Assembly (NCBI GenBank): GCA_016786665.1
Contig: JAEUVZ010000008.1
Coordinates: forward strand, 1-64,000
Direction: 5' to 3'
DNA from: Flavipsychrobacter sp.
GTDB lineage: Bacteria > Bacteroidota > Bacteroidia > Chitinophagales > Chitinophagaceae
DNA length: 64,000 nt
Part shown: positions 15,988 to 25,462 of the stretch, in pieces
How the letters are laid out: each line of letters starts with the position of its first letter
Position numbering within the stretch: the first letter of the stretch is position 1
Notes under the pieces: generated by a model
What the model was told of the DNA's origin: nothing
The model's input: only the letters and a program-made list of their open reading frames with translations
Databases searched by the model: none
Translations under genes and position numbers: made by a program

Positions 15988-18156
15988 ATGTTGCGGATTT
16001 TTACATCTATACTGTTGCTGGGTAGTACAGCCGCAGTAGCACAGACAGGCACGAAGCGGAACACAGTGAACTCAGCCGATACGCTGAGTGAAGTATTGAT
16101 ATCTACCAATGCAAAAAAATACACGGCGGGCAATACCTCAGAAAGTATGCGCCTGGCAACGCCTATACTGGAAACACCTCAGAACATACAAGTGGTGACA
16201 CAAGACATGCTGAAAGACCAGCAAGTGATAAGCATGAGCGATGGGCTGATACGCAATGTGAGTGGCCTGGTACGCATGGAGCACTGGGGGGATATGTACA
16301 CCAACATTACCGCGCGGGGTTCGCAGATACAAGCCTTTCGCAATGGCTTTAACGTAGTGAATTCTTACTGGGGGCCGCTTACCGAAGATATGAGCTTTGT
16401 GGAGCGCATAGAATTTGTAAAGGGCCCGGCCGGCTTTATGCTGGCCAGTGGCGACCCCAGCGGCCTCTACAACGTAGTGACCAAGAAGCCTACCGGCATC
16501 AATAAAGGAGAAGCCAGCTTTACCCTGGGTAGCTTCGACCTGTATCGCGGTACACTGGACCTGGACGGTAAGCTGAGCAAGAATGGACGGCTGCTCTACC
16601 GCCTGAACCTGGCGGCACAGAATAAGAAGTCGCACCGGGCCAATGAGTACAACAATCGCTATGTGATAGCGCCGGTACTGTCGTATCAACTGGACGACCG
16701 CACGAAACTGACGCTGGAATACAACTACCAGCTGGCTGATATGAGCAACGTAGGCTCGTTCTACATATTCTCCCCGCAAAACTTTGCGGTGTATCCTGTA
16801 GGGTTTACCACTCTGCCCGCCGGTACCGAGAATACCCGCATCAACGACCACGGGGTGTACCTGAACCTGCAGCACGAAATAAATGACGATTGGAAAATTA
16901 CCGGCCAGGTGAGCCGTTTTATGTATAACCAGCAGGGCGCTTCCATGTGGCCGAGCGTGGTAAATCCTGATGGCACCATGATACGCAACATAGGTATATG
17001 GGACGCGCAAAGCCGCATGAGCATGGCACAGGTATTTGTGAACGGTGAAGTAACTACGGGCCCGGTACGCCACCGCATACTGGCGGGTGTGGATATGGCC
17101 AACAAGAGCTATATAGCCGACTGGGGACAATCGCACGACCTGGACTCTGCCAGCGCGCCTTTCAATCCTTACGCACCCAACCTGGGCGCACCGGCTACGG
17201 GCTATCCTGATTTTGACCGTGAAACGCCATTGCGCGAGCGTGCGCAGGCATCAGGCGGACTGCAGGACCAGCGCTATACCGCGCTTTATGTACAAGATGA
17301 ACTGGGCTTTTTTGACGATGTGCTGCGCCTGACCCTGGCGGGCCGCTTTACCAGCCTAAGCCAGTTTTACTACATACCCGTTCCCGACAAGGCCAATCAC
17401 TTTACGCCACGTGTAGGGCTGAGCGCATCTATTGATAAGAGTACGGCGGTGTATGCCCTGTACGACCAGGCATTCATACCTCAAACCGGCATACTGGCCA
17501 ATGGCGGCAAAGTGCAGCCCGTGACTGGTAACAATATGGAAGTTGGCGTGAAGAAGGACTGGGATGGTGGCCGCTGGAATACCACACTGTCGGTGTACCG
17601 CATACTGAAGAACAATGAACTGACTGCAGATCCCTTCAGCGCACCTACATCGGGGCTGAGCGTAGAGATGGGCCAGAAGGTATCGGAAGGGGTAGAGTTT
17701 GATTTGCGCGGCACTATCGTGCGCGGACTGAACCTGACCGCGAACTATGCATACACCAACTCCCGTATACTGAAAGTGAGCGAGGGTGTTACCGCCTTTA
17801 AGGCAGGCGACGTAGTGCCAGGTTTCGCAAGGCATACGGCTAACCTGTGGCTGAACTATAAGGTGCAGCGCGGCCTGCTGAGCGGTTTCGGGATATCAGC
17901 AGGAGGAACCTTCCTGGGTGGCCGTGAAACCTACTGGGACCCATCGCCCGACCCTTCCAAGACCATAGAAGACTACCTGAAAATAGACGGTGGCCTCTTT
18001 TGGGAAGGCAATAAGCTGAGGGTAGCGGTGAATGTATTCAACGTGCTGAACCAATACCTCTACAGCGGCTCTTACTACGCATGGCTCTCGGCCTACAACT
18101 GGCAGACCGAAGCCCCACGTAACCTGCGTATGACCGTAAGCTACCGCTTTCAATAA
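15988..18156 (+). CDS. TonB-dependent siderophore receptor
   Basis: 722-residue outer-membrane receptor. A signal peptide (1-19) is followed by a TonB-box-like start DTLSEVLIST, the plug domain (PQNIQVVTQDMLKDQQ, ITARGSQIQAFRNGFN, RIEFVKGPAGFMLASGDP, GLYNVVTKKP) and a 22-strand-type barrel ending in VSYRFQ. The plug pattern is that of the FpvA/FhuE-like ferric-siderophore class. It lacks the N-terminal carboxypeptidase-like domain of many Bacteroidota SusC-type receptors. The next gene starts within its stop codon (TAATG), so both are translationally coupled and probably act together in iron uptake. No clear Fur box is visible. Confidence 0.95.
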   Translation: MLRIFTSILLLGSTAAVAQTGTKRNTVNSADTLSEVLISTNAKKYTAGNTSESMRLATPILETPQNIQVVTQDMLKDQQVISMSDGLIRNVSGLVRMEHWGDMYTNITARGSQIQAFRNGFNVVNSYWGPLTEDMSFVERIEFVKGPAGFMLASGDPSGLYNVVTKKPTGINKGEASFTLGSFDLYRGTLDLDGKLSKNGRLLYRLNLAAQNKKSHRANEYNNRYVIAPVLSYQLDDRTKLTLEYNYQLADMSNVGSFYIFSPQNFAVYPVGFTTLPAGTENTRINDHGVYLNLQHEINDDWKITGQVSRFMYNQQGASMWPSVVNPDGTMIRNIGIWDAQSRMSMAQVFVNGEVTTGPVRHRILAGVDMANKSYIADWGQSHDLDSASAPFNPYAPNLGAPATGYPDFDRETPLRERAQASGGLQDQRYTALYVQDELGFFDDVLRLTLAGRFTSLSQFYYIPVPDKANHFTPRVGLSASIDKSTAVYALYDQAFIPQTGILANGGKVQPVTGNNMEVGVKKDWDGGRWNTTLSVYRILKNNELTADPFSAPTSGLSVEMGQKVSEGVEFDLRGTIVRGLNLTANYAYTNSRILKVSEGVTAFKAGDVVPGFARHTANLWLNYKVQRGLLSGFGISAGGTFLGGRETYWDPSPDPSKTIEDYLKIDGGLFWEGNKLRVAVNVFNVLNQYLYSGSYYAWLSAYNWQTEAPRNLRMTVSYRFQ

Positions 18157-19298
18157 TGACCAGGAAACTGATAGGAAAGATACACCTCTGGCTCGGACTC
18201 TCGTCCGGGCTGGTGGTTTTTATCATAGCCATTACCGGCTGCCTGTATGCCTTCCAGGATGAGATAAAGAACCTGGTGCAGGGTTATCGCTTTGTAAGCG
18301 CGAGCGAGCAGCCCTTTCTGCCACCCTCTCAACTGAAGGCGATAGGCGAGCAATCCCTTCCGGGCAAGCAGGTGCATGCGGTGCTGTACCAGGGCCGAAC
18401 CGATGCCGCAAGGGTTATCTTCTACAGCGATACGGCGCAGTATTACTACATAGTATACGCCAATCCGTACACCGGGGAGGTGCTGAAGGTGCGCAACGAG
18501 AACGCCGACTTTTTCCGTTTTGTGCTGGACGGCCACTTTTATTTATGGTTGCCCGCCAACATAGGAAAGCCCGTGATAGCTTCAGCTACGTTGATATTCC
18601 TGGTGATGGTGGTGAGTGGCATAGTGCTGTGGTGGCCGCGGAACAAGGCGGGGCGAAAGCAGCGGTTTCGTTTTCAGTGGAAGGAAACCACACGTTGGAA
18701 ACGGAAGAACTACGACCTGCACAACATACTTGGTTTTTACATTGCCACGCTGGCGCTCGTATTTGCGGTCACCGGCCTGGTATGGGGGTTTCAGTGGTTT
18801 GAAAAAGGCTACTACGCGCTCCTTTCAGGAGGGGAGAAGATGGTGGCTTTTGAAGAGGCGCATTCTAAGGTACCCGCCGGTATTACCGGGCAATCGCCTG
18901 CAATGGACCGCATCTGGAGCCGGTTTAGCAACGACATGCCAGCCAATGGCAGTATAGAGATACACGCACCGGAAGATGCCACCTCTGTAATAGAGGTGAG
19001 CGTTAACCCAGACAAAGGCACCTATTGGAAAACAGATTATCGCTACTTTGACCAGTATACGCTGGAAGAGCTGGAGGTAGCGCACATATGGGGACGATTT
19101 AAGAATGCCTCTGCTTCCGCCCGGCTGATGCGCATGAACTACGATCTGCATGTAGGCGCGGTACTGGGCCTGCCGGGTAAGATACTTGCTTTCTTCGCCA
19201 GTCTTGTTATAGCTTCGCTACCCGTTACCGGTACACTGGTGTGGTGGGGGAGGAAAAAGAAGAAGGTGGCGGGTAAACCTAAAAAAGAGTATAGTTGA
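18156..19298 (+). CDS. PepSY-associated membrane protein, probable siderophore reductase
   Basis: 380 residues with four membrane helices: near residues 15-35 (GLVVFIIAITGCLYAF), 145-165 (LIFLVMVVSGIVLWW), 195-217 (GFYIATLALVFAVTGLVWG) and 345-368. A PepSY-type periplasmic region lies between the first two. Conserved His residues occur at helix borders (IHLWLGL, DLHNILGFY, NYDLHVGA), consistent with haem or metal binding in the PepSY_TM family, whose members such as FpvG help to release iron from siderophores. The one-base overlap with the receptor stop codon supports that role. Its 3' end overlaps the convergent barrel pseudogene by 20 bp. Confidence 0.9.
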   Translation: MTRKLIGKIHLWLGLSSGLVVFIIAITGCLYAFQDEIKNLVQGYRFVSASEQPFLPPSQLKAIGEQSLPGKQVHAVLYQGRTDAARVIFYSDTAQYYYIVYANPYTGEVLKVRNENADFFRFVLDGHFYLWLPANIGKPVIASATLIFLVMVVSGIVLWWPRNKAGRKQRFRFQWKETTRWKRKNYDLHNILGFYIATLALVFAVTGLVWGFQWFEKGYYALLSGGEKMVAFEEAHSKVPAGITGQSPAMDRIWSRFSNDMPANGSIEIHAPEDATSVIEVSVNPDKGTYWKTDYRYFDQYTLEELEVAHIWGRFKNASASARLMRMNYDLHVGAVLGLPGKILAFFASLVIASLPVTGTLVWWGRKKKKVAGKPKKEYS

Positions 19299-19941
19299 CA
19301 CCGATGGTTACCGGAGTACTGTAATAGTGGTTGTAATAATCCAATTTTATGTCATAACCGACGATGTAATTTCCCGTTACTTCCACATTGGCGGACACGC
19401 GTTTTGTGATTCTATAATTACATCCCACAAGCGCGCTTAGCTGAAACGTTTTCGTTTTCGACCTTCCATAATAGACATCGGTGTTTACATCAGCTCGTTC
19501 GTTCATCGGTTTGTCAATATAGAACCTTCCCTGTCCCACAGCACCACCTGCATACGGCTGAAGTTTGCCTTTGCCGAATTTCTTTGTTGCATAGAATTGA
19601 ATCGTTATAGCCCTTTCAGCCAATACATAGGTATCGTATCCGGTGAAGGGATAATGCCAGGGCTCAAAAAAAGTTTTGGCAGGATTTGTCCTGCTGTCAA
19701 TACTGTATGAGAAGCGGCTGAAGCTAGCCAGGGCACCGAACTCAATGTTCTTCTGAGCCATCCCGATTCTTAACATCCCGACCGGGTTCACCTGTGCCTT
19801 GGTTTAGAAGATTTTCTCATAACCTACATTTTTTTGCCAGCTGCGTGTGATTGCAGCGCCGCCGTTTATACCGACTATAAGTTTTTGTGCATTTGCCGCT
19901 GTTGCAGATAGTAGAGCGGCAGACAGGATAAAATATTTCAT
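19279..19941 (-). pseudogene. Outer-membrane beta-barrel protein interrupted by an in-frame stop
   Basis: Reading from the ATG at 19941 gives a signal peptide (MKYFILSAALLSATAANAQK), the first strand LIVGINGGAAITRSWQKN and then a TAA stop at codon 46 (19806-19804). The same frame continues without any other stop for 174 codons: VNPVGMLRIGMAQKNIEFG, FGKGKLQPYAGGAVGQGRF, SALVGCNYRITKRVSANVE, ending PVTIGVNYTLF. Alternating strands, the glycine pattern and the terminal Phe fit a small 8-strand opacity-type barrel of about 220 residues. The frame is preserved on both sides, so this is a single nonsense change (or a sequencing error) rather than a decayed gene. The downstream part lacks its own signal peptide and would not be exported alone. 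Confidence 0.85.
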
Positions 19942-19987
19942 AGGTTTTATTTTTTAGGTCTGGTAAAGATAAAACTCTCGTAAATAA

Positions 19988-20019
19988 GAACGCCCCCAAC
20001 TTTATAGTTGGGGGCGTTC
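19988..20019 (-). terminator. Hairpin terminator after the PorP/SprF-like gene
   Basis: 13-bp perfect stem GAACGCCCCCAAC/GTTGGGGGCGTTC with a 6-base loop. On the minus strand it is followed by TTATTTA. It lies between the PorP-like stop and the barrel pseudogene start. Confidence 0.82.
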
Positions 20020-20044
20020 TCTATAAAATATCTATTAGTTCGTC

Positions 20045-21082
20045 TTAGAACTTAGGACAGCTTACGTTAGGACGTATACCCCTTTCGCGCTTGTTGATGC
20101 AGCCATTGAAGATGAGGGATACTTCGTAAGCACCCATACCTTTAGTAGCGGGAGCAAAGCTGGATATGTTCACATCATAGCTGATACCCAGTTGCATCTT
20201 AGACCACTCGAAGGCGATGTAAGGAGCAATGGCGTCGTTCAGGCGATACCAGGCACCCAGGTAGAAGATAGTGTTCTTCTGGAACTCTTCATCGTGGCCC
20301 GGGTTCAAGATGAAACCGATAGCGGCGCCAGCAACCAGTTCGGTAGCTTTAGCTTGTTGCTGATAAAGGGCAGAAGCGTAAAGTACGGAGTTTTCGTTCA
20401 GGTCGAAAGAGCCACCCAGGTAACCCGTGTAGCGGGAGTGGATGCGGTTATTGCTGTTCAGGAACGTTTCTACCGGCTGAGTAAGGTGGTAGTAAGAGAA
20501 GCCCATGTAAGCAGTAGCGTTGTCCGAAACGCGGCCGCTATACATGATACCTGCGTTGAAGTCAGGATAGTTTACGTCGGCGTTGCTCAGGTTTTCTGTA
20601 GTCATGAAGGAGGCGTAACCCGTGCTGGGGTCGTACTGGTCTTCAAACTGCAGTTTGGTGAAGTCTATGTTCTTCTGCACCAGTTGACCCTGGAAGCCGA
20701 GAGAGATAGTGTGTTTTTTGTCCTGGCCGAATGCTTTGTGGTAAGCGGCGGAGAGGCCTACAGTAATGTTCTGGAGGCTACCGAGGCCAGACTTATCGTA
20801 TAACACGAGCAGGCCCAGGCCTACGGCATCTCCTTCGGGGAGTTTGCCTTTCAGCGTAGCCATGTCGTAAGATAATGTTCCTGAAGTGTACGGATTAGCA
20901 GAAACAGAGCCCCACTGCTGGCGGTAGTTGGCTGCCAGGCGAAGGTCGCACTGCGTAAGGCCCGTAAGTGCAGGGTTCAGGGTCATAGGCGATGCAAAAT
21001 ATTGAGTGAAGTGGACGTCCTGGGCGAAAGCAGTACCGCTCATCATCATCGCCGCACCTACCCCTAGTAATATTTTCTTCAT
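20045..21082 (-). CDS. PorP/SprF family type IX secretion membrane protein
   Basis: 345 residues with a signal peptide (MKKILLGVGAAMMMSGTAFA). The mature start QDVHFTQYFASPMTLNPALT is the signature of the PorP/SprF family; it is followed by NYRQQWGSV and a barrel of about 14 strands, and the protein ends in RPNVSCPKF as many homologues do. Family members sit in the outer membrane, where some help secrete or anchor T9SS substrates such as SprB. It is not next to other T9SS or adhesin genes, so its partner substrate is unknown. A strong hairpin follows. Confidence 0.93.
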   Translation of the reverse strand: MKKILLGVGAAMMMSGTAFAQDVHFTQYFASPMTLNPALTGLTQCDLRLAANYRQQWGSVSANPYTSGTLSYDMATLKGKLPEGDAVGLGLLVLYDKSGLGSLQNITVGLSAAYHKAFGQDKKHTISLGFQGQLVQKNIDFTKLQFEDQYDPSTGYASFMTTENLSNADVNYPDFNAGIMYSGRVSDNATAYMGFSYYHLTQPVETFLNSNNRIHSRYTGYLGGSFDLNENSVLYASALYQQQAKATELVAGAAIGFILNPGHDEEFQKNTIFYLGAWYRLNDAIAPYIAFEWSKMQLGISYDVNISSFAPATKGMGAYEVSLIFNGCINKRERGIRPNVSCPKF

Positions 21083-21180
21083 CTGTATTATTTTGTTAAT
21101 GTTTTAGATATTTTATTGGAAGCAAAATAAACCAATTATTCCTATTTTACAAGACATTATAAAGTTTTCTTTAGGTTGGG

Positions 21181-21831
21181 TCACGATTGAAGTTTTGCGC
21201 CGTAAGAAAGGTCGCCTGCATCGCCCAGCCCGGGTACTATGTATCCCCTTGCGGTCAGTTCGTCATCTATCGCTCCCGCCCATATGTTCGCCTCCGGGAA
21301 GCGCCGTTTCAATAGTTCTATCCCCACCGTGCAGGCGATGGCGGAAACCACGTGCAGCTGCGAGGGTTTCCCTTCGGCGGTGAGTGCCTCTATGGCCAGT
21401 ACCAGCGAGGAGCCCGTTGCCAGCATGGGGTCGGCAATTATCAGGGGCCTGCCTTCCACATCGGGGGAGGTAACATAGTGCTGTTCTATCTCAAACGTGC
21501 CGTCGCGGTGGTGCTTGCGGTAAGCCGCCACGAAGGCGTTATCGGCCAGGTCAAAGTAGTTGAGCAGGCCCTGGTGCAGGGGTACGCCCGCCCTCAGTAT
21601 GGTGGCCAGTACCGGCTGGCGTTCCAGTACCGGGCAGATGGCCTCGCCCATGGGCGTAGGTATCACCTCGGTACGGTAGGGCAGCAGCTTGCTGATCTCG
21701 TAAGCGGCTATTTCGCCGATACGCTCCATATTACGACGAAAACGCATGCGGTCACCCTGGATGTTCACATCCCTGATTTCCCGTATCCAGGTACTGAGTA
21801 CCGAAGAAGAACTGCTTAAATCTACGACCAT
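21181..21831 (-). CDS. upp: Uracil phosphoribosyltransferase
   Basis: 216 residues from the ATG at 21831; an upstream in-frame start would add 21 residues without family similarity. It converts uracil and PRPP to UMP in pyrimidine salvage. The PRPP-binding loop DPMLATGSSLVLAIEAL, the uracil-binding C-terminal segment GYIVPGLGDAGDLSYG and RAGVPLHQGLLNYF are all present. It stands alone, divergent from the uppS operon. Confidence 0.95.
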   Translation of the reverse strand: MVVDLSSSSSVLSTWIREIRDVNIQGDRMRFRRNMERIGEIAAYEISKLLPYRTEVIPTPMGEAICPVLERQPVLATILRAGVPLHQGLLNYFDLADNAFVAAYRKHHRDGTFEIEQHYVTSPDVEGRPLIIADPMLATGSSLVLAIEALTAEGKPSQLHVVSAIACTVGIELLKRRFPEANIWAGAIDDELTARGYIVPGLGDAGDLSYGAKLQS

Positions 21832-21992
21832 ACTATAGAATGAGACCCGAAGGTAAGCCAAAGCTCGCGAACGGCTAAACCCTGTTTTCCACAAAGGTTA
21901 TATCTCATTTTTTGTTTTTATAATTAAGGGCGTTAAAGTAGCGTTAAACTAATATGACGGTAATTGAATAAAGGTACTACCAGCTATTTTTG

Positions 21993-22000
21993 TACCTTTG
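21993..22000 (+). promoter_or_regulatory. Promoter -7 box for the uppS-bamA-skp operon
   Basis: TACCTTTG matches the Bacteroidota -7 consensus TAnnTTTG and lies 40 bp before the uppS ATG. No -33 TTTG is seen at the ideal distance; TTG at 21964-21966 is too far. Confidence 0.5.
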
Positions 22001-22040
22001 CACACCTTTTTTATCAGAGTAGCGTTTTTGTTTGTTTAGT

Positions 22041-22802
22041 ATGGAGTTTTCTCAATCCATTGACCGTGACAGGCTGCCCCGGCACATAGCTATTATTATG
22101 GATGGCAACGGGCGCTGGGCCAAAGAGCGTGGGGAGGACCGTGTATACGGCCACCACGAAGGAGTGCTGAGCGTGCGCGAGATTGTGAACGGCTGCGCGG
22201 AACTGGGCATATCTTACCTGACGCTATACGCTTTCTCTACCGAGAACTGGAACCGCCCCGCGGCCGAGGTGAACGCACTGATGGAGCTGCTGGTGACCAC
22301 CATACGCAAAGAGATAGAAGAGCTGAAAAAGAACAACGTGCGCCTGCACATAATAGGCGACTTCGACAGCCTGCCCGATGTGTGCCGCAACGAACTGAAC
22401 GAAGCCAAAGAAATAACCGCTGATAATACCGGCCTCAACCTGGTATTGGCGCTCAGCTACAGCTCCCGCTGGGAGATGCTGCAGGCATCGCGCCGCATAG
22501 CGGAAGATGTAAAGAGCGGCAAGCTGATGCCGGAACAAATAGACGATGAGCTGTTTCATCAATACCTGAATACCGCACCTTTTCCTGATCCGGAGCTGAT
22601 GATACGTACGAGTGGAGAGTACAGGATAAGCAACTTTTTATTGTACCAACTGGCCTATGCAGAGCTGTATTTTACGCCTGTACACTGGCCGGAATTCCGC
22701 AAACAACATTTACACGAAGCCTTACTGAACTACCAGCAGCGCGAGCGCCGCTTTGGAAAAACCAGTGAGCAAATTCAAACGAACTCACACCAGCATGTAT
22801 AA
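22041..22802 (+). CDS. uppS: Isoprenyl transferase (undecaprenyl diphosphate synthase)
   Basis: 253-residue cis-prenyltransferase that makes the C55 carrier lipid for peptidoglycan and O-antigen. The diphosphate-binding N-terminal motif HIAIIMDGNGRWAKERG, the substrate region LTLYAFSTENWNRP, and the C-terminal RTSGEYRISNFLLYQLAYAE are intact. The ATG at 22041 fits the family; a TTG at 22032 in frame is less likely. The bamA ATG lies inside the last codons (8-bp overlap), so the two are translationally coupled. It is the first gene of an envelope operon. Confidence 0.97.
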   Translation: MEFSQSIDRDRLPRHIAIIMDGNGRWAKERGEDRVYGHHEGVLSVREIVNGCAELGISYLTLYAFSTENWNRPAAEVNALMELLVTTIRKEIEELKKNNVRLHIIGDFDSLPDVCRNELNEAKEITADNTGLNLVLALSYSSRWEMLQASRRIAEDVKSGKLMPEQIDDELFHQYLNTAPFPDPELMIRTSGEYRISNFLLYQLAYAELYFTPVHWPEFRKQHLHEALLNYQQRERRFGKTSEQIQTNSHQHV

Positions 22803-25425
22803 TACCTTCCTGCGTTACTCCTTATTTTTCTGCTGCCTGTTCTTCTCAGCTTTTACTGCGACGGCACAGCTATCAGGAGGCAATACGCCACAAGGCCCTG
22901 TTCAAAAAACATACGAGATAGGAGGTATCACGGTAGTCGGCACACAGTATGTGGATGCGGATATCCTTACCGCTGTATCGAGCCTGAATGTAGGCGATAA
23001 AATAAAGCTTCCCCACGACGAGAGCATTGCCCGCGCCATACGCATACTGTGGAAGCAGGAACTGTTCTCCAATGTGGCGATACAGGTAGAGCGCATAGTG
23101 GGCGACAAGGTGTTTCTGCAGATAGTGGTGGAAGAACGCCCCCGCCTTTCCAAATTCAACTTCCGGGGTATAAAGAAGAGCGAGGCCGAAGACCTGAAAG
23201 ATAAAGTAGCGCTGGTATCGCAAAAGGTAGTGACCGATGCGATAAAGCAGGATGCGGTGGTGCGCATCCGCAACTACTACGCCGATAAGGGATATGGCAA
23301 CGTGAACATCACCGTGCGCGAGCGGAAGGATACCCTGATGCAGAACGCCGTGATACTGAACTTTGACATAATAAAAGGTACCAAGACCAAGATAAACCAG
23401 GTAAATATTTACGGCAACGAGAATGCCACGGATATGCGCCTGAAGCGTACGTTGAAATCCACCAAGGAAATGGCGCGGGTGAGCCTGGAGCGTGCGGACG
23501 AGAGCAACATAGGAGGCATGGAGAAACGTTCGTTCGGCAAGTACCTGGCCAAAGGGCACTTCCTTTCTATATCTAAAACACTGGAAGCGCTGGACCCTTA
23601 TTTCCGGTACAACTTCTTCAGCTCCTCTAAGTTCAACGCGGTAAAGTTTGATACTGATAAAGAAGCGCTGGTAGACTATTACAATACACTGGGCTTCCGC
23701 GATGCGGCCATAGAAAAAGATACCGTGTACACTACCGACATAGGCCATATTAATATAGACATCCACGTGCGGGAAGGCCGCAAGTATTACTTTGGTGATA
23801 TGGAGTGGAGGGGTAACACCAAATACTCCAGCGAGCGCCTGACACAGCTGCTGGGCATCAAAAAAGGGGACGTGTATAACCTGCAACTGCTGGAGACCCG
23901 CATAGGCCGGCAAATGAGTCCCGATGGCGGTGTAGACGTGAGCAGCCTGTATATGGATGACGGATACCTGTTTTTCAGCATAGACCCGATAGAATCGTCT
24001 ATTGAAGGAGATACCATCAACTTTGAGCTGCGCGTAACCGAAGGGCCGCAGGCTACTATTAAGAACGTAACTATTACGGGCAACGACAAAACCAATGAGC
24101 ACGTTATCCGCAGGGAACTAAGGACGCTGCCCGGCGACAAGTTCAGCCGCGAGGCGCTTATCCGCTCGCAGCGTGAAATAGCCAACCTCAACTTCTTTGA
24201 CCAGGAGAAGATAGGTATACAGCCCAAGCCCAACCCGCAGGATGGTACCGTAGATATTGAATACTCGCTGGTAGAGCGCTCCAGCGACCAGTTGCAGCTT
24301 TCCGCCGGTTTTGGTGGTGGTGTGCGCTTCTATGGTAACATAGGGGTATCGTTCAGCAACTTCTCTATGCGCAATATTTTCCGTCCTAAGTACTGGGACC
24401 CACTGCCGGTAGGTGATGGGCAGAAGTTCTCCGTGAACTACCAGTCGAACGGTGCGTACTTTAACTCGTTCAGCACTTCCTTCACCGAGCCGTGGCTGGG
24501 TGGCAAGAAGCCGAACGCCCTTACTACCAGCTTTATCTACAGCCGCTACTCCGGTGTAACCGCTCCGCTACCCGCCAACTCATCGTTCCTGCGTATGGCC
24601 GGTGGTGGTGTGTCGCTGAGCCGCCGCCTCAAGTGGCCCGATGATAACTTCATCTTTACCTATGGTGTTAACTACAACAACTACCGCCTGAAAGAGTACG
24701 CCCTTGTAGACGACTTCCGCAACGGCTATAGTAACAACCTATTCCTGAAACTGGTATTGGCGCGCGTGTCAGTAAACTCGCCGCTGTATCCTACATCGGG
24801 TTCTAACATCAACTTCACATTCCAGGTGACACCCCCGTTCAGTTCGTTCAGTGGCCGCGACTACTCTAACGAAACGAGCAGCGAAAAGTATAAGTGGATA
24901 GAGTATCACAAATACCGCTTCACGGCCGACTGGTACCAGACGATAGCCGGCAAGCTGGTATTTAAGCTGAGCACCAAGTATGGCTTCCTGGGATATTACA
25001 ACTCTACCATCGGTTTCTCTCCGTTCGAGCGCTTCCAGTTGGGTGGCGATGGCCTTTCGGGTTATTCGTTCTTCATAGGCCGCGATATCATTTCGCAGCG
25101 CGGTTACCGCGTGTATGCGCAGAACGCTACCATATTTAACAAATATTCCGCGGAACTGCGTTATCCATTATCGCTCAACCCGTCGTCTACTATATTCGCA
25201 CTGGCGTTTGTGGATGCGGCCAACGCGTGGGGTAGCTTTAAGGAGTACAATCCGTTCAAGCTGAACCGCGATGCGGGTGTGGGTATTAGGGTATTTTTAC
25301 CAATGTTTGGCTTGCTGGGTCTTGACTATGGCATAGGCTTTGATAAATATAATCAGGCGGCCGGCCTCACAAGGATGAAGAACCTGGGAACCTTCACCTT
25401 TATGCTGGGCTTTGAGCCGGATTGA
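22795..25425 (+). CDS. bamA: Outer membrane protein assembly factor BamA
   Basis: 876 residues from the ATG at 22795, with a signal peptide (residues 1-25). Five POTRA domains cover about residues 35-455 (for example GGITVVGTQYVDADIL, KFNFRGIKKSEAEDL, VREGRKYYFGDMEWRG, IKNVTITGNDKTNEHVI), followed by the 16-strand barrel with SAGFGGGVRFYGNIG and the loop-6 VRGF/Y-type motif represented by LSGYSFFIGRD. It catalyses insertion of beta-barrel proteins into the outer membrane. It overlaps uppS by 8 bp and is followed 37 bp later by two Skp-like chaperone genes. Confidence 0.96.
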   Translation: MYNTFLRYSLFFCCLFFSAFTATAQLSGGNTPQGPVQKTYEIGGITVVGTQYVDADILTAVSSLNVGDKIKLPHDESIARAIRILWKQELFSNVAIQVERIVGDKVFLQIVVEERPRLSKFNFRGIKKSEAEDLKDKVALVSQKVVTDAIKQDAVVRIRNYYADKGYGNVNITVRERKDTLMQNAVILNFDIIKGTKTKINQVNIYGNENATDMRLKRTLKSTKEMARVSLERADESNIGGMEKRSFGKYLAKGHFLSISKTLEALDPYFRYNFFSSSKFNAVKFDTDKEALVDYYNTLGFRDAAIEKDTVYTTDIGHINIDIHVREGRKYYFGDMEWRGNTKYSSERLTQLLGIKKGDVYNLQLLETRIGRQMSPDGGVDVSSLYMDDGYLFFSIDPIESSIEGDTINFELRVTEGPQATIKNVTITGNDKTNEHVIRRELRTLPGDKFSREALIRSQREIANLNFFDQEKIGIQPKPNPQDGTVDIEYSLVERSSDQLQLSAGFGGGVRFYGNIGVSFSNFSMRNIFRPKYWDPLPVGDGQKFSVNYQSNGAYFNSFSTSFTEPWLGGKKPNALTTSFIYSRYSGVTAPLPANSSFLRMAGGGVSLSRRLKWPDDNFIFTYGVNYNNYRLKEYALVDDFRNGYSNNLFLKLVLARVSVNSPLYPTSGSNINFTFQVTPPFSSFSGRDYSNETSSEKYKWIEYHKYRFTADWYQTIAGKLVFKLSTKYGFLGYYNSTIGFSPFERFQLGGDGLSGYSFFIGRDIISQRGYRVYAQNATIFNKYSAELRYPLSLNPSSTIFALAFVDAANAWGSFKEYNPFKLNRDAGVGIRVFLPMFGLLGLDYGIGFDKYNQAAGLTRMKNLGTFTFMLGFEPD

Positions 25426-25462
25426 TGCAATTGTATAGTACATTCTAAACCTGATGATAAAA

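Noticed and set aside
22873-24102. 409-codon minus-strand frame inside bamA
   Set aside because: Antisense shadow of the POTRA region, no signal or domain.
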